Shown here piece after piece: positions 46,527 through 55,648 of a stretch of 64,000 nucleotides of DNA. Source of the stretch: Chelatococcus albus (GTDB lineage: Bacteria; Pseudomonadota; Alphaproteobacteria; Rhizobiales; Beijerinckiaceae); the NCBI RefSeq assembly GCF_030067675.1, contig NZ_JASJEV010000007.1, positions 186,001-250,000 on the forward strand, written 5' to 3'. Each line of letters starts with the position of its first letter. Positions within the stretch are counted from its first letter, which is position 1. Made by a program: the position numbers and the translations under genes. The notes under the pieces are model-generated. The model saw nothing but the letters and a program-made list of their open reading frames with translations, was not told where the DNA came from and searched no databases.

Positions 46527-48586
46527 CAGAAGGCCTGCCCCAGGCTGATGTAGAGGCCGAAGGACGGATCGCCCTTCTCGCGGTTGAGACCGCGCGCGAG
46601 GTCGAGCCGGATCGGTCCGATGGCCGTGTAGTAACGCAGGCCGATGCCGGCGGCGTAGCGGAGGTCGGACTTGAAGTCGGGATAGCTCTCGGCGAAGGCG
46701 TTGCCGGCGTCGAAGAAGGGAACGACGCCGATCGTGTCGGTGACCTTGACGCGCAGCTCGGCCGAGGCCGCGAGCAGGCTGCGGCCGCCGATGACGTGGC
46801 CGCTCGCGTCCCTGGGGCCGAGGCTCTGGTAGCCGTAGCCGCGCACCGAGCCGCCGCCGCCGGCGAAGAAGCGCCGCGGCGGGGGGATGTCGGCGAGATC
46901 GGCGCCGATGAGGCTGCCCATGGCGAGGCGGCCGGCGAGCACGTAGCGCGCCTCGTCGTCGAAGGGCAGATAGGCGGAGACGCTGCCCTTGACGAGCGTC
47001 ATGTCGAGGGAGGAGCCGAGCGCCGTGAGGAAGGGCTCGACGGTGGCGCTCGCGCGGATGCCGCGGGTCGGGTCGAGCTGGCTGTCGGTCGTGTCGTAGG
47101 TGAGCGCGACGGGCAGGCCGACGAGCGTGTACCAGCGCCCGCCCTGGTAGTTCGTGTCGAGCGCCCGCAGGATGCGGGCCCGTTCGTGGTCGATGCCGAT
47201 CTCGCCCGCCAGATGCTCGTCGAAGCGGTGCTTCAGCCCGGCCGCGCCGAGGAAGCCCTGGCGCGAATAGGTCTCGGTGATCTCGCGCAGGAAGGCGGGC
47301 TGCACGACGAGGTCGGTCCCCGGGCCGATGATGCCGGGCTTCACGAAGGTGGCGCCGAGGCGATAGCCGACCTGGTCGAGCGTATCGAGCTTCTTGAGCT
47401 GGTTGCGGCCGCTGATGTCGGTGCCCGACACCTGCGCATCAAGGCGCAGGCGCTCGGCGCCGCCGAAGAGATTGCGGTGGCCCCAGTAGGCGTTCACCGC
47501 CGGGCCGTCGGTCGTCGAATATCTGGCGCCGAAGCCGACGAAGCGCGGCGGGCGCTCCTTGACCTCGATGTCGACAGGCACCTCGCCGCGCTCCTTGAAG
47601 CGGTCGTCCTCGCGCAGGCGGATCGACTCGAAGACGTCGTATTTCTGCAGATCGCGGCGCAGCCGGGCGATGGGCTCGGGCGAGAAGACGTCGCCCGGCT
47701 TCCAGGGCACGCGCTCGGCGAGGAACTCGGGCCGGAGCCGCTCGGTGCCGCTCACGCCGACGGCGCCGAAGCGGGCCTCTCGGCCGGGCGCGATGCGGAA
47801 GGTGACGTCGAGCGTCTTCGTCGCGTGGTCGGCCACGGCGTCGCGCCCCGGCACGGCGGCGAAGGCATGGCCGCGCGTGCGCCAGAGATCGACGAGGGCC
47901 TTCTCGGCGGCGAAGACGGTGGCGCTCAGGGCCGGCGCCCCGGGCGCGATGCCGAGCCGCTTCCAGTCCTCGGGCGGCGGCAGCGGCTTGCCCGTGCGGG
48001 CGTCGACGACGGCGAGCCGGCCGAAGGTGAACTGCGCGCCGGGCGTGATCGACACGCGCACGGGCACCGGCCCCTTGCGGCGCGCGGCCTCGGCCCGCGC
48101 GATCGCCGCCCCGGAGGCCGGGTCGATGCCGGCGACCGCGATGGCCATGGCCGGCTCGTAGTAGCCCAGGGCCGACAGTGCGCCGTAGAGCCGGTCGCGG
48201 TCGGCGAGCGCGCGGCGCACGAGGCCCGCGCCGCCCGACGGGGCGTCCTTCCTGAGCCGCGCCAGATTGGACACGTCCTCGAGCTTGCGGGCGAGGTCCC
48301 GGTCGCCGCCCGCCACCTCGAAGGTGAGATCGTAGGGCGTGGCGTCCGGCGCGGGGAGCGTCTCCTCGCCGTTGGTCCGGCGGCCGAACAGGCGCTCCCA
48401 GAACGAGGGCTCCTCGGCAGGGGCGGCCTGGACAGGGGCGGCTTGGGCGAAGGCGAGCGGCGCCCCCAGGCCGAGCGCGGTCACGACGCCGATGGCGGCA
48501 CCGCCCCTGCGAAGGATCTGCGAGACGCGCGCGCCCCGATCATGAACCCGACGAACCACCAATCCCGACCGGCCTGAAGGATGCAA
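46526..48586 (-). CDS. tamA: Outer membrane Omp85-family protein TamA
   Basis: A 686-residue outer membrane barrel. The N-terminus includes a signal-like segment (IGVVTALGLGAPLAFAQA), then POTRA domains (about 70-330) and a C-terminal Omp85 barrel with FFAGGGGSVRGYGYQSLGPRD, the conserved L6 loop motif. It ends in the usual terminal phenylalanine (LYISLGQAF). The listed start is TTG at 48586; a GTG at 48559 is in frame and would leave a shorter lead before the signal peptide. Neither has a strong ribosome binding site. It precedes tamB directly. Confidence 0.92.
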   Translation of the reverse strand: MHPSGRSGLVVRRVHDRGARVSQILRRGGAAIGVVTALGLGAPLAFAQAAPVQAAPAEEPSFWERLFGRRTNGEETLPAPDATPYDLTFEVAGGDRDLARKLEDVSNLARLRKDAPSGGAGLVRRALADRDRLYGALSALGYYEPAMAIAVAGIDPASGAAIARAEAARRKGPVPVRVSITPGAQFTFGRLAVVDARTGKPLPPPEDWKRLGIAPGAPALSATVFAAEKALVDLWRTRGHAFAAVPGRDAVADHATKTLDVTFRIAPGREARFGAVGVSGTERLRPEFLAERVPWKPGDVFSPEPIARLRRDLQKYDVFESIRLREDDRFKERGEVPVDIEVKERPPRFVGFGARYSTTDGPAVNAYWGHRNLFGGAERLRLDAQVSGTDISGRNQLKKLDTLDQVGYRLGATFVKPGIIGPGTDLVVQPAFLREITETYSRQGFLGAAGLKHRFDEHLAGEIGIDHERARILRALDTNYQGGRWYTLVGLPVALTYDTTDSQLDPTRGIRASATVEPFLTALGSSLDMTLVKGSVSAYLPFDDEARYVLAGRLAMGSLIGADLADIPPPRRFFAGGGGSVRGYGYQSLGPRDASGHVIGGRSLLAASAELRVKVTDTIGVVPFFDAGNAFAESYPDFKSDLRYAAGIGLRYYTAIGPIRLDLARGLNREKGDPSFGLYISLGQAF

Positions 48587-48634
48587 CCACGAGGTCAGCG
48601 CGATGCGCGAGGATCTCGCACATGCCTGCCAACC

Positions 48635-48663
48635 CGCCCCAATGATAAGGCGAAATTGGGGCG
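48635..48663. promoter_or_regulatory. Inverted repeat between tamA and pcaB
   Basis: Perfect 9-bp arms CGCCCCAAT and ATTGGGGCG with an 11-base loop. It is 78 bp after the pcaB stop and 49 bp before the tamA start on the same strand. It could end the pca transcript or act at the tamA promoter; there is no U-tract. Confidence 0.4.
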
Positions 48664-48740
48664 CCGTGGTTAACTGGTACCGGCGACACCGGCCGGTTCA
48701 AGGGCTTGCGGCAGCGGTGTTCGAGGCCGCCCGCGGCCCG

Positions 48741-50108
48741 TCAACCACGATTCCACAGGCTCGCGGCGGCACGGTAGCGGGCGAGTGCCTCGGCGACGAA
48801 TCGGCCCGCGCTGCCCAGATAGCCGGCGGGATCGAACAGGGGGCCGATCGCCCCGGCGTCGAGATGGGCCCGCACGCGCGGATCGGCCGCAGCGACCTCG
48901 GCAAGGCCGCGCCGCCCTGCCACCGCCTCCTTCACCAGGGTCTCGGCGAGGTGATGGGCTTCGCTGCGGCCGAGGGCGGGCGCAAGCGCCGTCATCAGGC
49001 GCTCGGCGAAGACGAGGCCGTCGAGTGCGGCGATATTGGCGCCGATCCGCGCCTCGTCAACGACGAGCCCCTCCGCCACCTCGACCATGGCCACGAGCGC
49101 CGCATGGGTCGCGGCAAAGAGCGCGGCGATGGTCGGCGCCTCCGCCTGCCAGCCGCCGACGGCTCGCTCGTGCTCCTGCACCATGCCGGCGAGCACGGTG
49201 GCCACGAGGCCGGGCGTGCGCGCCGCGGCGGCGAGCGCGATCATCGAGGCGGTGGGATTTCTCTTGTGCGGCATGGTGGAGGAGCCGCCCCGCCCGGCCC
49301 CGCCGGGCTCGCGCGCCTCCCCCACCTCGAACTGCATGAGAAGCGAGACGTCGCGCGCCATCTTGGCCGTCGCGCCGGTCAGGATGCCGAGCGCCGCCGC
49401 GAGCCCCGCCACGCCGTCGCGGCGCGTGTGCCAGGGCATGGCCGGAAGGGCGAGGCCGAGGCGCGCGGCCATCCGCGCCGCCACTTCCGGGCCCGCCTCG
49501 CCCATGACGGCGAGCGTGCCGGTGGCGCCGCCGAGCTGGAGCTCGAGCGCCCCCGCCTTCTCGGCCTCCAGCCGCTCCAGCGCCTCGACGACACCGAGGA
49601 GCCAGTTCGCCGCCTTCAGGCCGAAGGTGACGGGCGGGCCCGGCTGCATGAGCGTGCGGCCGAGCATGGGCGTCGCAGCCTGGCGCCCGGCCAGCGCCGC
49701 GAGGCCGTCGGCGAGGCGGCGGCCGTCTCGCCCGATCAGCGCGAGGCCCTCGCGCATCTGCAGCGCCGTGGCGGTGTCGACCACGTCCTGGCTCGTCGCG
49801 CCATAGTGCACCCAGGCGGCCGCCGCCGCATCGGCGGCGGCGACGCGGGCGGTGAGCCGCCTGACGAAGGGGATGGGAAAGGCCCCCGCGCGCCGGCCCT
49901 CGCGGGCAAGGGCCGCGGCATCGAAGCCGTCGGCATCGGCCGCCGCGCGGATGGCGGCCGCCGCGGCCGCCGGAACGAGGCCGAGCTCGGCCTGCGCCTC
50001 CGCCAGCGCCACCTCGAAGGCGAGCGCGGCCGCGATGAAGGCATGGTCGCCGAAGACCTCCTCCATCTCGTCGGTGGTGCCCAATGCGCCCGCGATCAAC
50101 CCCGCCAT
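48741..50108 (-). CDS. pcaB: 3-carboxy-cis,cis-muconate cycloisomerase PcaB
   Basis: A 455-residue cytoplasmic enzyme of the fumarase/aspartase superfamily. It converts beta-carboxymuconate to gamma-carboxymuconolactone, the step after protocatechuate ring cleavage. The superfamily signature GSSTMPHKRNP is intact, and VHYGATSQDVVDTA is the expected substrate-binding segment. The length is typical, with no fused decarboxylase domain. It is the last gene of the pca operon, 66 bp after pcaG. Confidence 0.92.
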   Translation of the reverse strand: MAGLIAGALGTTDEMEEVFGDHAFIAAALAFEVALAEAQAELGLVPAAAAAAIRAAADADGFDAAALAREGRRAGAFPIPFVRRLTARVAAADAAAAAWVHYGATSQDVVDTATALQMREGLALIGRDGRRLADGLAALAGRQAATPMLGRTLMQPGPPVTFGLKAANWLLGVVEALERLEAEKAGALELQLGGATGTLAVMGEAGPEVAARMAARLGLALPAMPWHTRRDGVAGLAAALGILTGATAKMARDVSLLMQFEVGEAREPGGAGRGGSSTMPHKRNPTASMIALAAAARTPGLVATVLAGMVQEHERAVGGWQAEAPTIAALFAATHAALVAMVEVAEGLVVDEARIGANIAALDGLVFAERLMTALAPALGRSEAHHLAETLVKEAVAGRRGLAEVAAADPRVRAHLDAGAIGPLFDPAGYLGSAGRFVAEALARYRAAASLWNRG

Positions 50109-50174
50109 GCGGCGCCCCCCTCACCGTCCCGTCTCATCGCCCGGCCGCGTCCGCCGCCGGGCAGGGCCTGCCCC

Positions 50175-50750
50175 TCACGCCTCGAAGAAGACGGTCTCGC
50201 CCTCGCCCTGCAGCACGATATCCCAGGTGTAGCGGCCCTCGCCGGCCTTGCGGGCGACGAGGGTGGCGCGGCGCTCGGCGGGCACGAGGGCGAGGACGGG
50301 ATCGGCCGCATTCGCCGCCTCGCCGTCGAAGTAGAGGCGCGTGTGCAGGCGCTTCAGGACGCCGCGGGCGAAGACGCCGACGCTGATGTGCGGCGCCTGG
50401 GCCGCGCCGTCGGGGCCCGGCACCGGGCCGGGCTTGATCGTCTCGAAGAAGAAGGCGCCGTCGGCGCCGGTGGCGGCGCGGCCGAAGCCGACGAAGTCGC
50501 TGTTCGGCCGGCGCTCGTCCGCCGGGTGGGCGTAGCGCCCCTCGGCATCCGCCTGCCAGATCTCGATCATGGCGTCGGGCACGGGCGCGCCGTCACCGTC
50601 GCGCACGCGGCCCTCGATGCGGATGCGCTCGCCCGTCGTGGAGGGCGTCACGAGATTGCCCGTGACGAACTCGACGCGGCCGTAGTCGCGCGGCGTCAGT
50701 GCGTAGGCGAAGTAGGGGCCGACGGTCTGCGAAGGGGTCAGGTCCGCCAT
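50175..50750 (-). CDS. pcaG: Protocatechuate 3,4-dioxygenase alpha subunit PcaG
   Basis: A 191-residue subunit of the intradiol ring-cleaving enzyme. It opens LTPSQTVGPYFAYALTP, has the IRIEGRVRDGDGAPVPDAMIEIWQ strand pair shared with PcaH, and PHISVGVFARG in place of the iron-binding histidines, as expected for the non-metal subunit. It lies 4 bp after pcaH, so the two are made together. Confidence 0.94.
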   Translation of the reverse strand: MADLTPSQTVGPYFAYALTPRDYGRVEFVTGNLVTPSTTGERIRIEGRVRDGDGAPVPDAMIEIWQADAEGRYAHPADERRPNSDFVGFGRAATGADGAFFFETIKPGPVPGPDGAAQAPHISVGVFARGVLKRLHTRLYFDGEAANAADPVLALVPAERRATLVARKAGEGRYTWDIVLQGEGETVFFEA

Positions 50751-50754
50751 GGGG

Positions 50755-51453
50755 TCACGCCTCCATCGGGGTCGCGTTGCGGCCGCGCAGCACGATGTCG
50801 AACCGGTAGCCGAGCGCCCATTCGGGCTTCGTCGTGTCGAGGTCGAAGCGCGAGATCAGCCGCTCGCGCGCCTTCGGGTCGGGGATGGACTGGAAGATCG
50901 GGTCGTAGGCGAAGAGCGGGTCGCCCGGGAAATACATCTGCGTGACGAGCCGCGACAGGAAGGAGTGGCCGAAGAGCGAGAAATGGATATGCGCCGGCCG
51001 CCAGGCATTGGGGTGGTTGCGCCAGGGATAGGCGCCCGGCTTGACGGTGACGAAGCGGTAGCGCCCTTCGGCGTCCGTCACGCAGCGGCCGGCGCCGGTG
51101 AAGTTCGGGTCGAGGGGCGCATCGTGCTGGTCGACCTTGTGGATGTAGCGCCCGGCGGCATTCGCCTGCCAGATCTCGATCAGCGTATCGGGCACCGGGC
51201 GGCCGTCCTCGTCGAGCACGCGCCCGGAGACGATGATGCGCTCGCCCAGGGGCTCGCCGGCGTGCTGGCGCGTGAGGTCAGCGTCGTCCGCCCCCACCGT
51301 CTCGTGGCCGTAGACGGGCCCGGTCAGCTCGGAGAGCGTGTGCGGAATGATGACGAGCGGCTTCTGCGGCGCGCGCTTCAGCGTGCCGACATAGTCCGCG
51401 TGCAGATAGGGCGGATGAGCCTTCAGGCCCTCCCTCGGATAGACAAGACTCAT
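50755..51453 (-). CDS. pcaH: Protocatechuate 3,4-dioxygenase beta subunit PcaH
   Basis: A 232-residue subunit that carries the catalytic ferric iron. The ligands are visible as Tyr103 (GRYIHK), Tyr142 (GAYPWRNH), His155 and His157 (PAHIHF). Their spacing of 39, 13 and 2 residues is identical to that of the Pseudomonas enzyme. It cleaves protocatechuate to beta-carboxymuconate with PcaG. CAGGAGG precedes the ATG at a good distance. Confidence 0.95.
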   Translation of the reverse strand: MSLVYPREGLKAHPPYLHADYVGTLKRAPQKPLVIIPHTLSELTGPVYGHETVGADDADLTRQHAGEPLGERIIVSGRVLDEDGRPVPDTLIEIWQANAAGRYIHKVDQHDAPLDPNFTGAGRCVTDAEGRYRFVTVKPGAYPWRNHPNAWRPAHIHFSLFGHSFLSRLVTQMYFPGDPLFAYDPIFQSIPDPKARERLISRFDLDTTKPEWALGYRFDIVLRGRNATPMEA

Positions 51454-51508
51454 CGGGTTTCCTCCTGGCCTTGTTGCATGGGCGACCCGCCCTGCCGCGG
51501 GTCCCGCC

Positions 51509-52714
51509 TCAGTTCACGCGCTCGACGGCGAGGCTCACCCCCTGTCCGACGCCGACGCACAGGGTGGCGAGGCCGCGCCGCCCGCCCGTCTCGGCGAGGT
51601 GGCGCGCCAGCGTCAGCGCCAGCCGCGCCCCCGACATGCCGAGGGGATGGCCGAGCGCGATGGCGCCGCCGTTCGGATTGATGTGCGCGCCGTCGTCCGG
51701 CAGGCCGAGGCCGCGCAGCACGGCGAGCGCCTGCGAGGCGAAGGCCTCGTTGAGCTCGACCGCATCGAAGTCCGACACCTTCCAGCCCAGGCGCCCGCAC
51801 AGCTTCTGCGTGGCCGGGATCGGGCCGATGCCCATGATGCGCGGCTGAACCCCCGCCGTCGCCATGCCGACCACCCGGACGAGCGGGGTGAGGCCGTGCT
51901 TCTCCACCGCCTCGGCCGAGGCGACGATCAGCGCCGCCGCGCCGTCGTTGACGCCCGAGGCATTGCCCGCCGTCACCGTGCCCGGCTGGCGCACGAAGGG
52001 CTTCAGCTTGGCGAGGCCATCGAGCGTCGTGTCGTGGCGGGGATGCTCGTCCTTGTCGACGACGACGGGGCCGGCCTTGCCCCCCGGCACCATGACCGGC
52101 ACGATCTCGCCGGCGTGGAAGCCGCGTTCGGCGGCCGCCTTGACGCGCATCTGCGAGCGATAGGCGAAGGCGTCCTGGTCCTCGCGCGTCACCTGGAACT
52201 CGTCGGCGACGTTCTCGCCCGTCTCGGGCATCGAGTCGATGCCGTACTGCGCCTTCATCAGCGGATTGACGAAGCGCCAGCCGATCGTCGTGTCGTGCAG
52301 CTCGGCGGAGCGCTGGAAGGCGCTCTCGGCCTTGCCCATGACGAGGGGGGCGCGGGTCATGCTCTCGACGCCGCCGGCGATGGCGAGCTCGATCTCGCCG
52401 GAGCGGATGGCGCGCGCGGCCGTGCCCACCGCATCGAGCCCGGAGGCACAGAGGCGATTGATGGTGGTGCCCGGCACGGTCTCGGGGAAACCGGCGAGCA
52501 GCAGCGCCATGCGCGCCACGTCGCGGTTGTCCTCGCCCGCCTGGTTGGCGCAGCCGAGGAAGACCTCCTCGACATGGTCGGCGAGGCCCGGGTGGCGCGC
52601 GGCGAGCGCCTTCAGCGGCACGGCCGCGAGATCGTCGGCGCGCACCCTGGCGAGCGCCCCGCCGTAGCGCCCGATCGGCGTGCGCACGCCGTCGCAGATG
52701 AAGACATCGCGCAT
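51509..52714 (-). CDS. pcaF: 3-oxoadipyl-CoA thiolase PcaF
   Basis: A 401-residue thiolase that splits 3-oxoadipyl-CoA to succinyl-CoA and acetyl-CoA, the last step of the beta-ketoadipate pathway. The catalytic cysteine is in NRLCASGLDAVG, the second pair is at NPNGGAIALGHPLG and CVGVGQG, and FICDGVRTPIGRYGG is the thiolase N-terminus. The ATG at 52714 has GGGAGG upstream and shares a base with the pcaJ stop (TGATG). Operon context makes PcaF more likely than a generic thiolase. Confidence 0.93.
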   Translation of the reverse strand: MRDVFICDGVRTPIGRYGGALARVRADDLAAVPLKALAARHPGLADHVEEVFLGCANQAGEDNRDVARMALLLAGFPETVPGTTINRLCASGLDAVGTAARAIRSGEIELAIAGGVESMTRAPLVMGKAESAFQRSAELHDTTIGWRFVNPLMKAQYGIDSMPETGENVADEFQVTREDQDAFAYRSQMRVKAAAERGFHAGEIVPVMVPGGKAGPVVVDKDEHPRHDTTLDGLAKLKPFVRQPGTVTAGNASGVNDGAAALIVASAEAVEKHGLTPLVRVVGMATAGVQPRIMGIGPIPATQKLCGRLGWKVSDFDAVELNEAFASQALAVLRGLGLPDDGAHINPNGGAIALGHPLGMSGARLALTLARHLAETGGRRGLATLCVGVGQGVSLAVERVN

Positions 52715-53523
52715 CACTTTCCTCCCGTCCGCGCCGCCGCCTGCTCGCCCGCCGTGCCCTCGCCCGCGTGGGCGCGCCGCGTGCGCTCCTGCAGGTCGCG
52801 CAGCACCGCGAGCTCCCGCTCGGTGGGCGCCGGCGTCTCGGCCACCGTCCCGGCGAAGCGGATCGGCCAGCCCGTGTTCTCGACGATCTTATCGCGGGTC
52901 ACGCCCGGATGGATGGAGACCACGGTGAGTTCCTTCGTCACCGGGTCGGGCTCCATGACGCACAGGTCGGTGATGACCTTGGTCGGCCCCCTGGTCCTGA
53001 CGCCGAGGCGCTCGCGGTGGTCGCCGCCCTCGCCGTGGCCCATGGAGGTGACGAAGTCGAGCCTGTCGACGAAGCCGCGCCTGCCCTGCGCCATGATGAT
53101 GAAGATCTGGCCGCAGTGGGTCGCGATCTCCGGCGCGCCGCCGCCGCCCGGCAGGCGCACCCTGGGGCTGTCGTAGGGGCCCACGACGGTGGTGTTGAGA
53201 TTGGCGAAGCGGTCGATCTGGGCGCCGCCGAGGAAGCCGAGCGTGATGCGTCCGCCCTGCAGCCAGTAACGGAACATCTCCGGCACAGAGACGGTGGTGA
53301 GCGCCGTCTCGCACAATTCGCCGTCGCCGATGGACAGCGGCAGCACGTTCGGCCGCGTGGCGATGGTGCCGCTCTCGTAGATGAGGGTGATGTCGGGCGC
53401 GTGCGTCAGGCGCGCGAGGTTGCAGGCGGCGGAGGGTGCTCCGATGCCGACGAAGCAGACATCGTCATTGGTGAGGGCGCGCGCGGCGGCGACCGTCATC
53501 ATCTCGTTCGCGGTATAGGTCAT
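52714..53523 (-). CDS. pcaJ: 3-oxoadipate CoA-transferase subunit B (PcaJ/CatJ type)
   Basis: A 269-residue subunit of the enzyme that moves CoA from succinyl-CoA to 3-oxoadipate. It carries YESGTI, the expected site of the glutamate that forms the CoA thioester, and GGGGAPEIA. Size and sequence resemble the glutaconate CoA-transferase-like CatJ group rather than the shorter Acinetobacter PcaJ. The C-terminal tail is Ala/Gly/Arg-rich. It starts 10 bp after pcaI. Confidence 0.9.
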   Translation of the reverse strand: MTYTANEMMTVAAARALTNDDVCFVGIGAPSAACNLARLTHAPDITLIYESGTIATRPNVLPLSIGDGELCETALTTVSVPEMFRYWLQGGRITLGFLGGAQIDRFANLNTTVVGPYDSPRVRLPGGGGAPEIATHCGQIFIIMAQGRRGFVDRLDFVTSMGHGEGGDHRERLGVRTRGPTKVITDLCVMEPDPVTKELTVVSIHPGVTRDKIVENTGWPIRFAGTVAETPAPTERELAVLRDLQERTRRAHAGEGTAGEQAAARTGGK

Positions 53524-53533
53524 CGCGCGCTCC

Positions 53534-54382
53534 TCAGGCCGCCTTGCGGGCGTGGACGGCGAAGGCGTCCGGCCCCTTGGCGAGCACATGTTCCTTCATC
53601 CAGGCGAGGAAGGTGTCTCGCTCGCGCGCGATCCCGTCCCATGCCTGGTAGAAGGCGTTGTCACGCTTGTAATAGCCGTGCGCGTAGGAGGGATGGGCCC
53701 CGCCCGGCACGACCGCGATCGCCGTCACCGTCCAGGCCGGGAGGATGACGGCGTTGGGCGAGCGCGGCCCGAAGTCGTCGACGATCTCCTCCACAGTCAC
53801 CACGGCACGCCTGGCGGCGAGCACGGCCTCCTTCTGCACGCCGACGATGCCCTCGAGCAGCACGTTGCCGGCGCGGTCGGCGCGCAGGGCGTGGATCACC
53901 GTGACGTCGGGGCGGATGGCCGGCACGGTGGCCAGCACCTCGCCCGTGTAGGGGCAGGTGACGGAGCGGATGCCGGGATTGACCTTGGGCAGGTCCGCCC
54001 CCTTGTAGCCGCGGAAGACGGCGAAGGGCAGGTTCGCCGCGCCGGCCTCGTAGGCGTTGGCCATGGCGGCGTGGGAATGCTCCTCGATGGCGAGCCGGTT
54101 CGGCCAGCCGTTCTCCACTGCGTCGCGCAGGCGGTGCAGCGAGCCGACGCCGGGATTGCCGCCCCAGGAGAAGACGAGCCTGTCGGCGCAGCCCATGCCG
54201 ATGAGCTGGTCGTAGATGAGGTCGGGCGTCATGCGCACCAGCGTCAGGTGCCGGCGCCCCTGCCGGATGATCTCGTGCCCCGCCGCATGCGGAATGAGAT
54301 GCGTGAACCCTTCCATCGCGACGGTGTCGCCGTCGCGAACGGTCTCCCCGATCGCCGCTGCGAGCGGCAGCACCCTGGCCAT
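53534..54382 (-). CDS. pcaI: 3-oxoadipate CoA-transferase subunit A (PcaI/CatI type)
   Basis: A 282-residue subunit paired with the PcaJ-type protein. It contains VRDGDTVAMEGFTHLIPHAAGHEIIR, LIGMGCADRLVFSWGGNPGVGSLHRLRDAVENGWP and PAIRPDVTVIHALRADRAGNV. Its length fits CatI-like subunits (about 280) rather than classic PcaI (about 230). The ATG at 54382 has GGGAGG upstream; it is the first gene of pcaIJFHGB. A 23-bp palindrome 66 bp ahead is the probable regulator site. Confidence 0.9.
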   Translation of the reverse strand: MARVLPLAAAIGETVRDGDTVAMEGFTHLIPHAAGHEIIRQGRRHLTLVRMTPDLIYDQLIGMGCADRLVFSWGGNPGVGSLHRLRDAVENGWPNRLAIEEHSHAAMANAYEAGAANLPFAVFRGYKGADLPKVNPGIRSVTCPYTGEVLATVPAIRPDVTVIHALRADRAGNVLLEGIVGVQKEAVLAARRAVVTVEEIVDDFGPRSPNAVILPAWTVTAIAVVPGGAHPSYAHGYYKRDNAFYQAWDGIARERDTFLAWMKEHVLAKGPDAFAVHARKAA

Positions 54383-54447
54383 GGCGTCTCTCGCCTCCCG
54401 GTCTGGCGGGGCGGCCCGCCTGCCGGCGGGGATGCCCGTCGTTGAAT

Positions 54448-54470
54448 TGTTGTGCGCATATCGCACAACA
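54448..54470. promoter_or_regulatory. Operator palindrome ahead of the pca operon
   Basis: Perfect 9-bp arms TGTTGTGCG and CGCACAACA are separated by CATAT. The ATCGCACAAC half resembles sites described for IclR-type PcaR/PobR activators of beta-ketoadipate genes. No IclR or LysR regulator gene is in the window, so the controlling protein must be encoded elsewhere. Confidence 0.65.
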
Positions 54471-54609
54471 TGTCGTATTTCGGCCAGAATAGGAGGCGCG
54501 CATGCGGCCGTCAATCGGCGCATGCCCGTCGCGGGGGCCGCGGCGGGGCGCCGAAATGCAAACGGCGCCGGACGGGCCGGCGCCGTTTCCCTGGCCGAGG
54601 GGCCGCGGC

Positions 54610-55575
54610 TCAGCGCGGCGAGGACCAGCCCTTGTACTCGTTGACGTTGTCGCGCGTGACGAGCTTCGAGGGCATGAGCGTCACGGTCTCGGCCGGCTTC
54701 TTGCCGTTCATGGCCTCGACGCCGAGCTTCACGGCGAGCTGGGCCATGGCGTAGGGGTCCTGGCTGGCGGACGCCTGGATGGCGGGGCTCGCCGGGTCCT
54801 TCAGCGCCGCCTCGATGTCGGGGGCGCCGTCCACCGCCGTGATGACGATGCCGTTGCGGTTGAGCTGCTTGGCGGCGAGATCGGTGCCGATGGCCTGGGG
54901 ATCGTTGATGGCGAAGACGGCGTCGATCTTCGGGTAGCGCGTCAGGTGGCCCTGCATGACGTTGAGGCCGCCGTCGCGCGAGCCCTTGCCGTCCTGGTCG
55001 GAGGACAGGACCTTGATGCCGGGGTTCTTGGCGAAGACGCTCTTGCAGCCGTTGACGCGGTCGACGACGGCCGAGACCTGGGGGCCGTTCTGGATGATGA
55101 CGTCGCCCTTGCCGCCGAGCTTGTCGACGATGTACTGGCAGGCGATCTCGCCGGCCTGGACATTGTTGGTGGTGACGGTGAGGTCGGCGCCCTTGGCCGC
55201 CGTGTCCACGGCCACGACCAGGATGCCGGCGGCCTGCGCCTTCCTGATCGCCGGCTCGAGGGCGTTCACGTCGCCGGGGTTGAGCAGGATCATGTCCACG
55301 CCCGCGGCGATGAAGTTGTCGATCTGCGTGAACTGCTTGCCGAGGTCGTAGTCGTAGCCGACGGTCGTGATCTTGACGTTCGGGTTCGTCTTCCTGGCCT
55401 CCGCCTCCGCCCCCTTGGCAAGAGCGACGAAGAAGGGATTGCCGAGCGAGCCGAGCGAGATGCCGATCGACTTGAGCTCCTTGGCGGACGCCGCTCCGGC
55501 GCCGAGCGCGAGGGCGACGGCGGCGGCGGTCAGGGCGAGCGTGCTGGTGGGCATCCTGCGGCGATGGTTCCTCAC
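54610..55575 (-). CDS. Sugar ABC transporter periplasmic binding protein (RbsB family)
   Basis: A 321-residue secreted binding protein of the ribose/xylose type. The GTG at 55575 is chosen because GGAGG lies 5 bp ahead; it gives a signal peptide with RNHRRR, then LALTAAAVALALGAG ending ASA. An ATG at 55554 also works. The mature part has KSIGISLGSLGNPFFVALAKGAEAEA, TAAKGADLTVTTNN and FAINDPQAIGTDLA, hallmarks of type I sugar-binding proteins. It follows the permease gene in an operon with a ROK repressor; the divergent xylulokinase suggests a pentose or pentitol ligand. Confidence 0.9.
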   Translation of the reverse strand: MRNHRRRMPTSTLALTAAAVALALGAGAASAKELKSIGISLGSLGNPFFVALAKGAEAEARKTNPNVKITTVGYDYDLGKQFTQIDNFIAAGVDMILLNPGDVNALEPAIRKAQAAGILVVAVDTAAKGADLTVTTNNVQAGEIACQYIVDKLGGKGDVIIQNGPQVSAVVDRVNGCKSVFAKNPGIKVLSSDQDGKGSRDGGLNVMQGHLTRYPKIDAVFAINDPQAIGTDLAAKQLNRNGIVITAVDGAPDIEAALKDPASPAIQASASQDPYAMAQLAVKLGVEAMNGKKPAETVTLMPSKLVTRDNVNEYKGWSSPR

Positions 55576-55648
55576 GGTTTCCTCCACTTGTCCCGATATG
55601 CGCCGGCCTGCGGGTTGGTCCCGCGCCGGCCCCGTCCCGCGCGGCCGG

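Noticed and set aside
42978-46553. A 1191-codon open frame antisense to tamB
   Set aside because: Low-complexity translation with no domain; tamB on the other strand has clear family motifs and is coupled to tamA.
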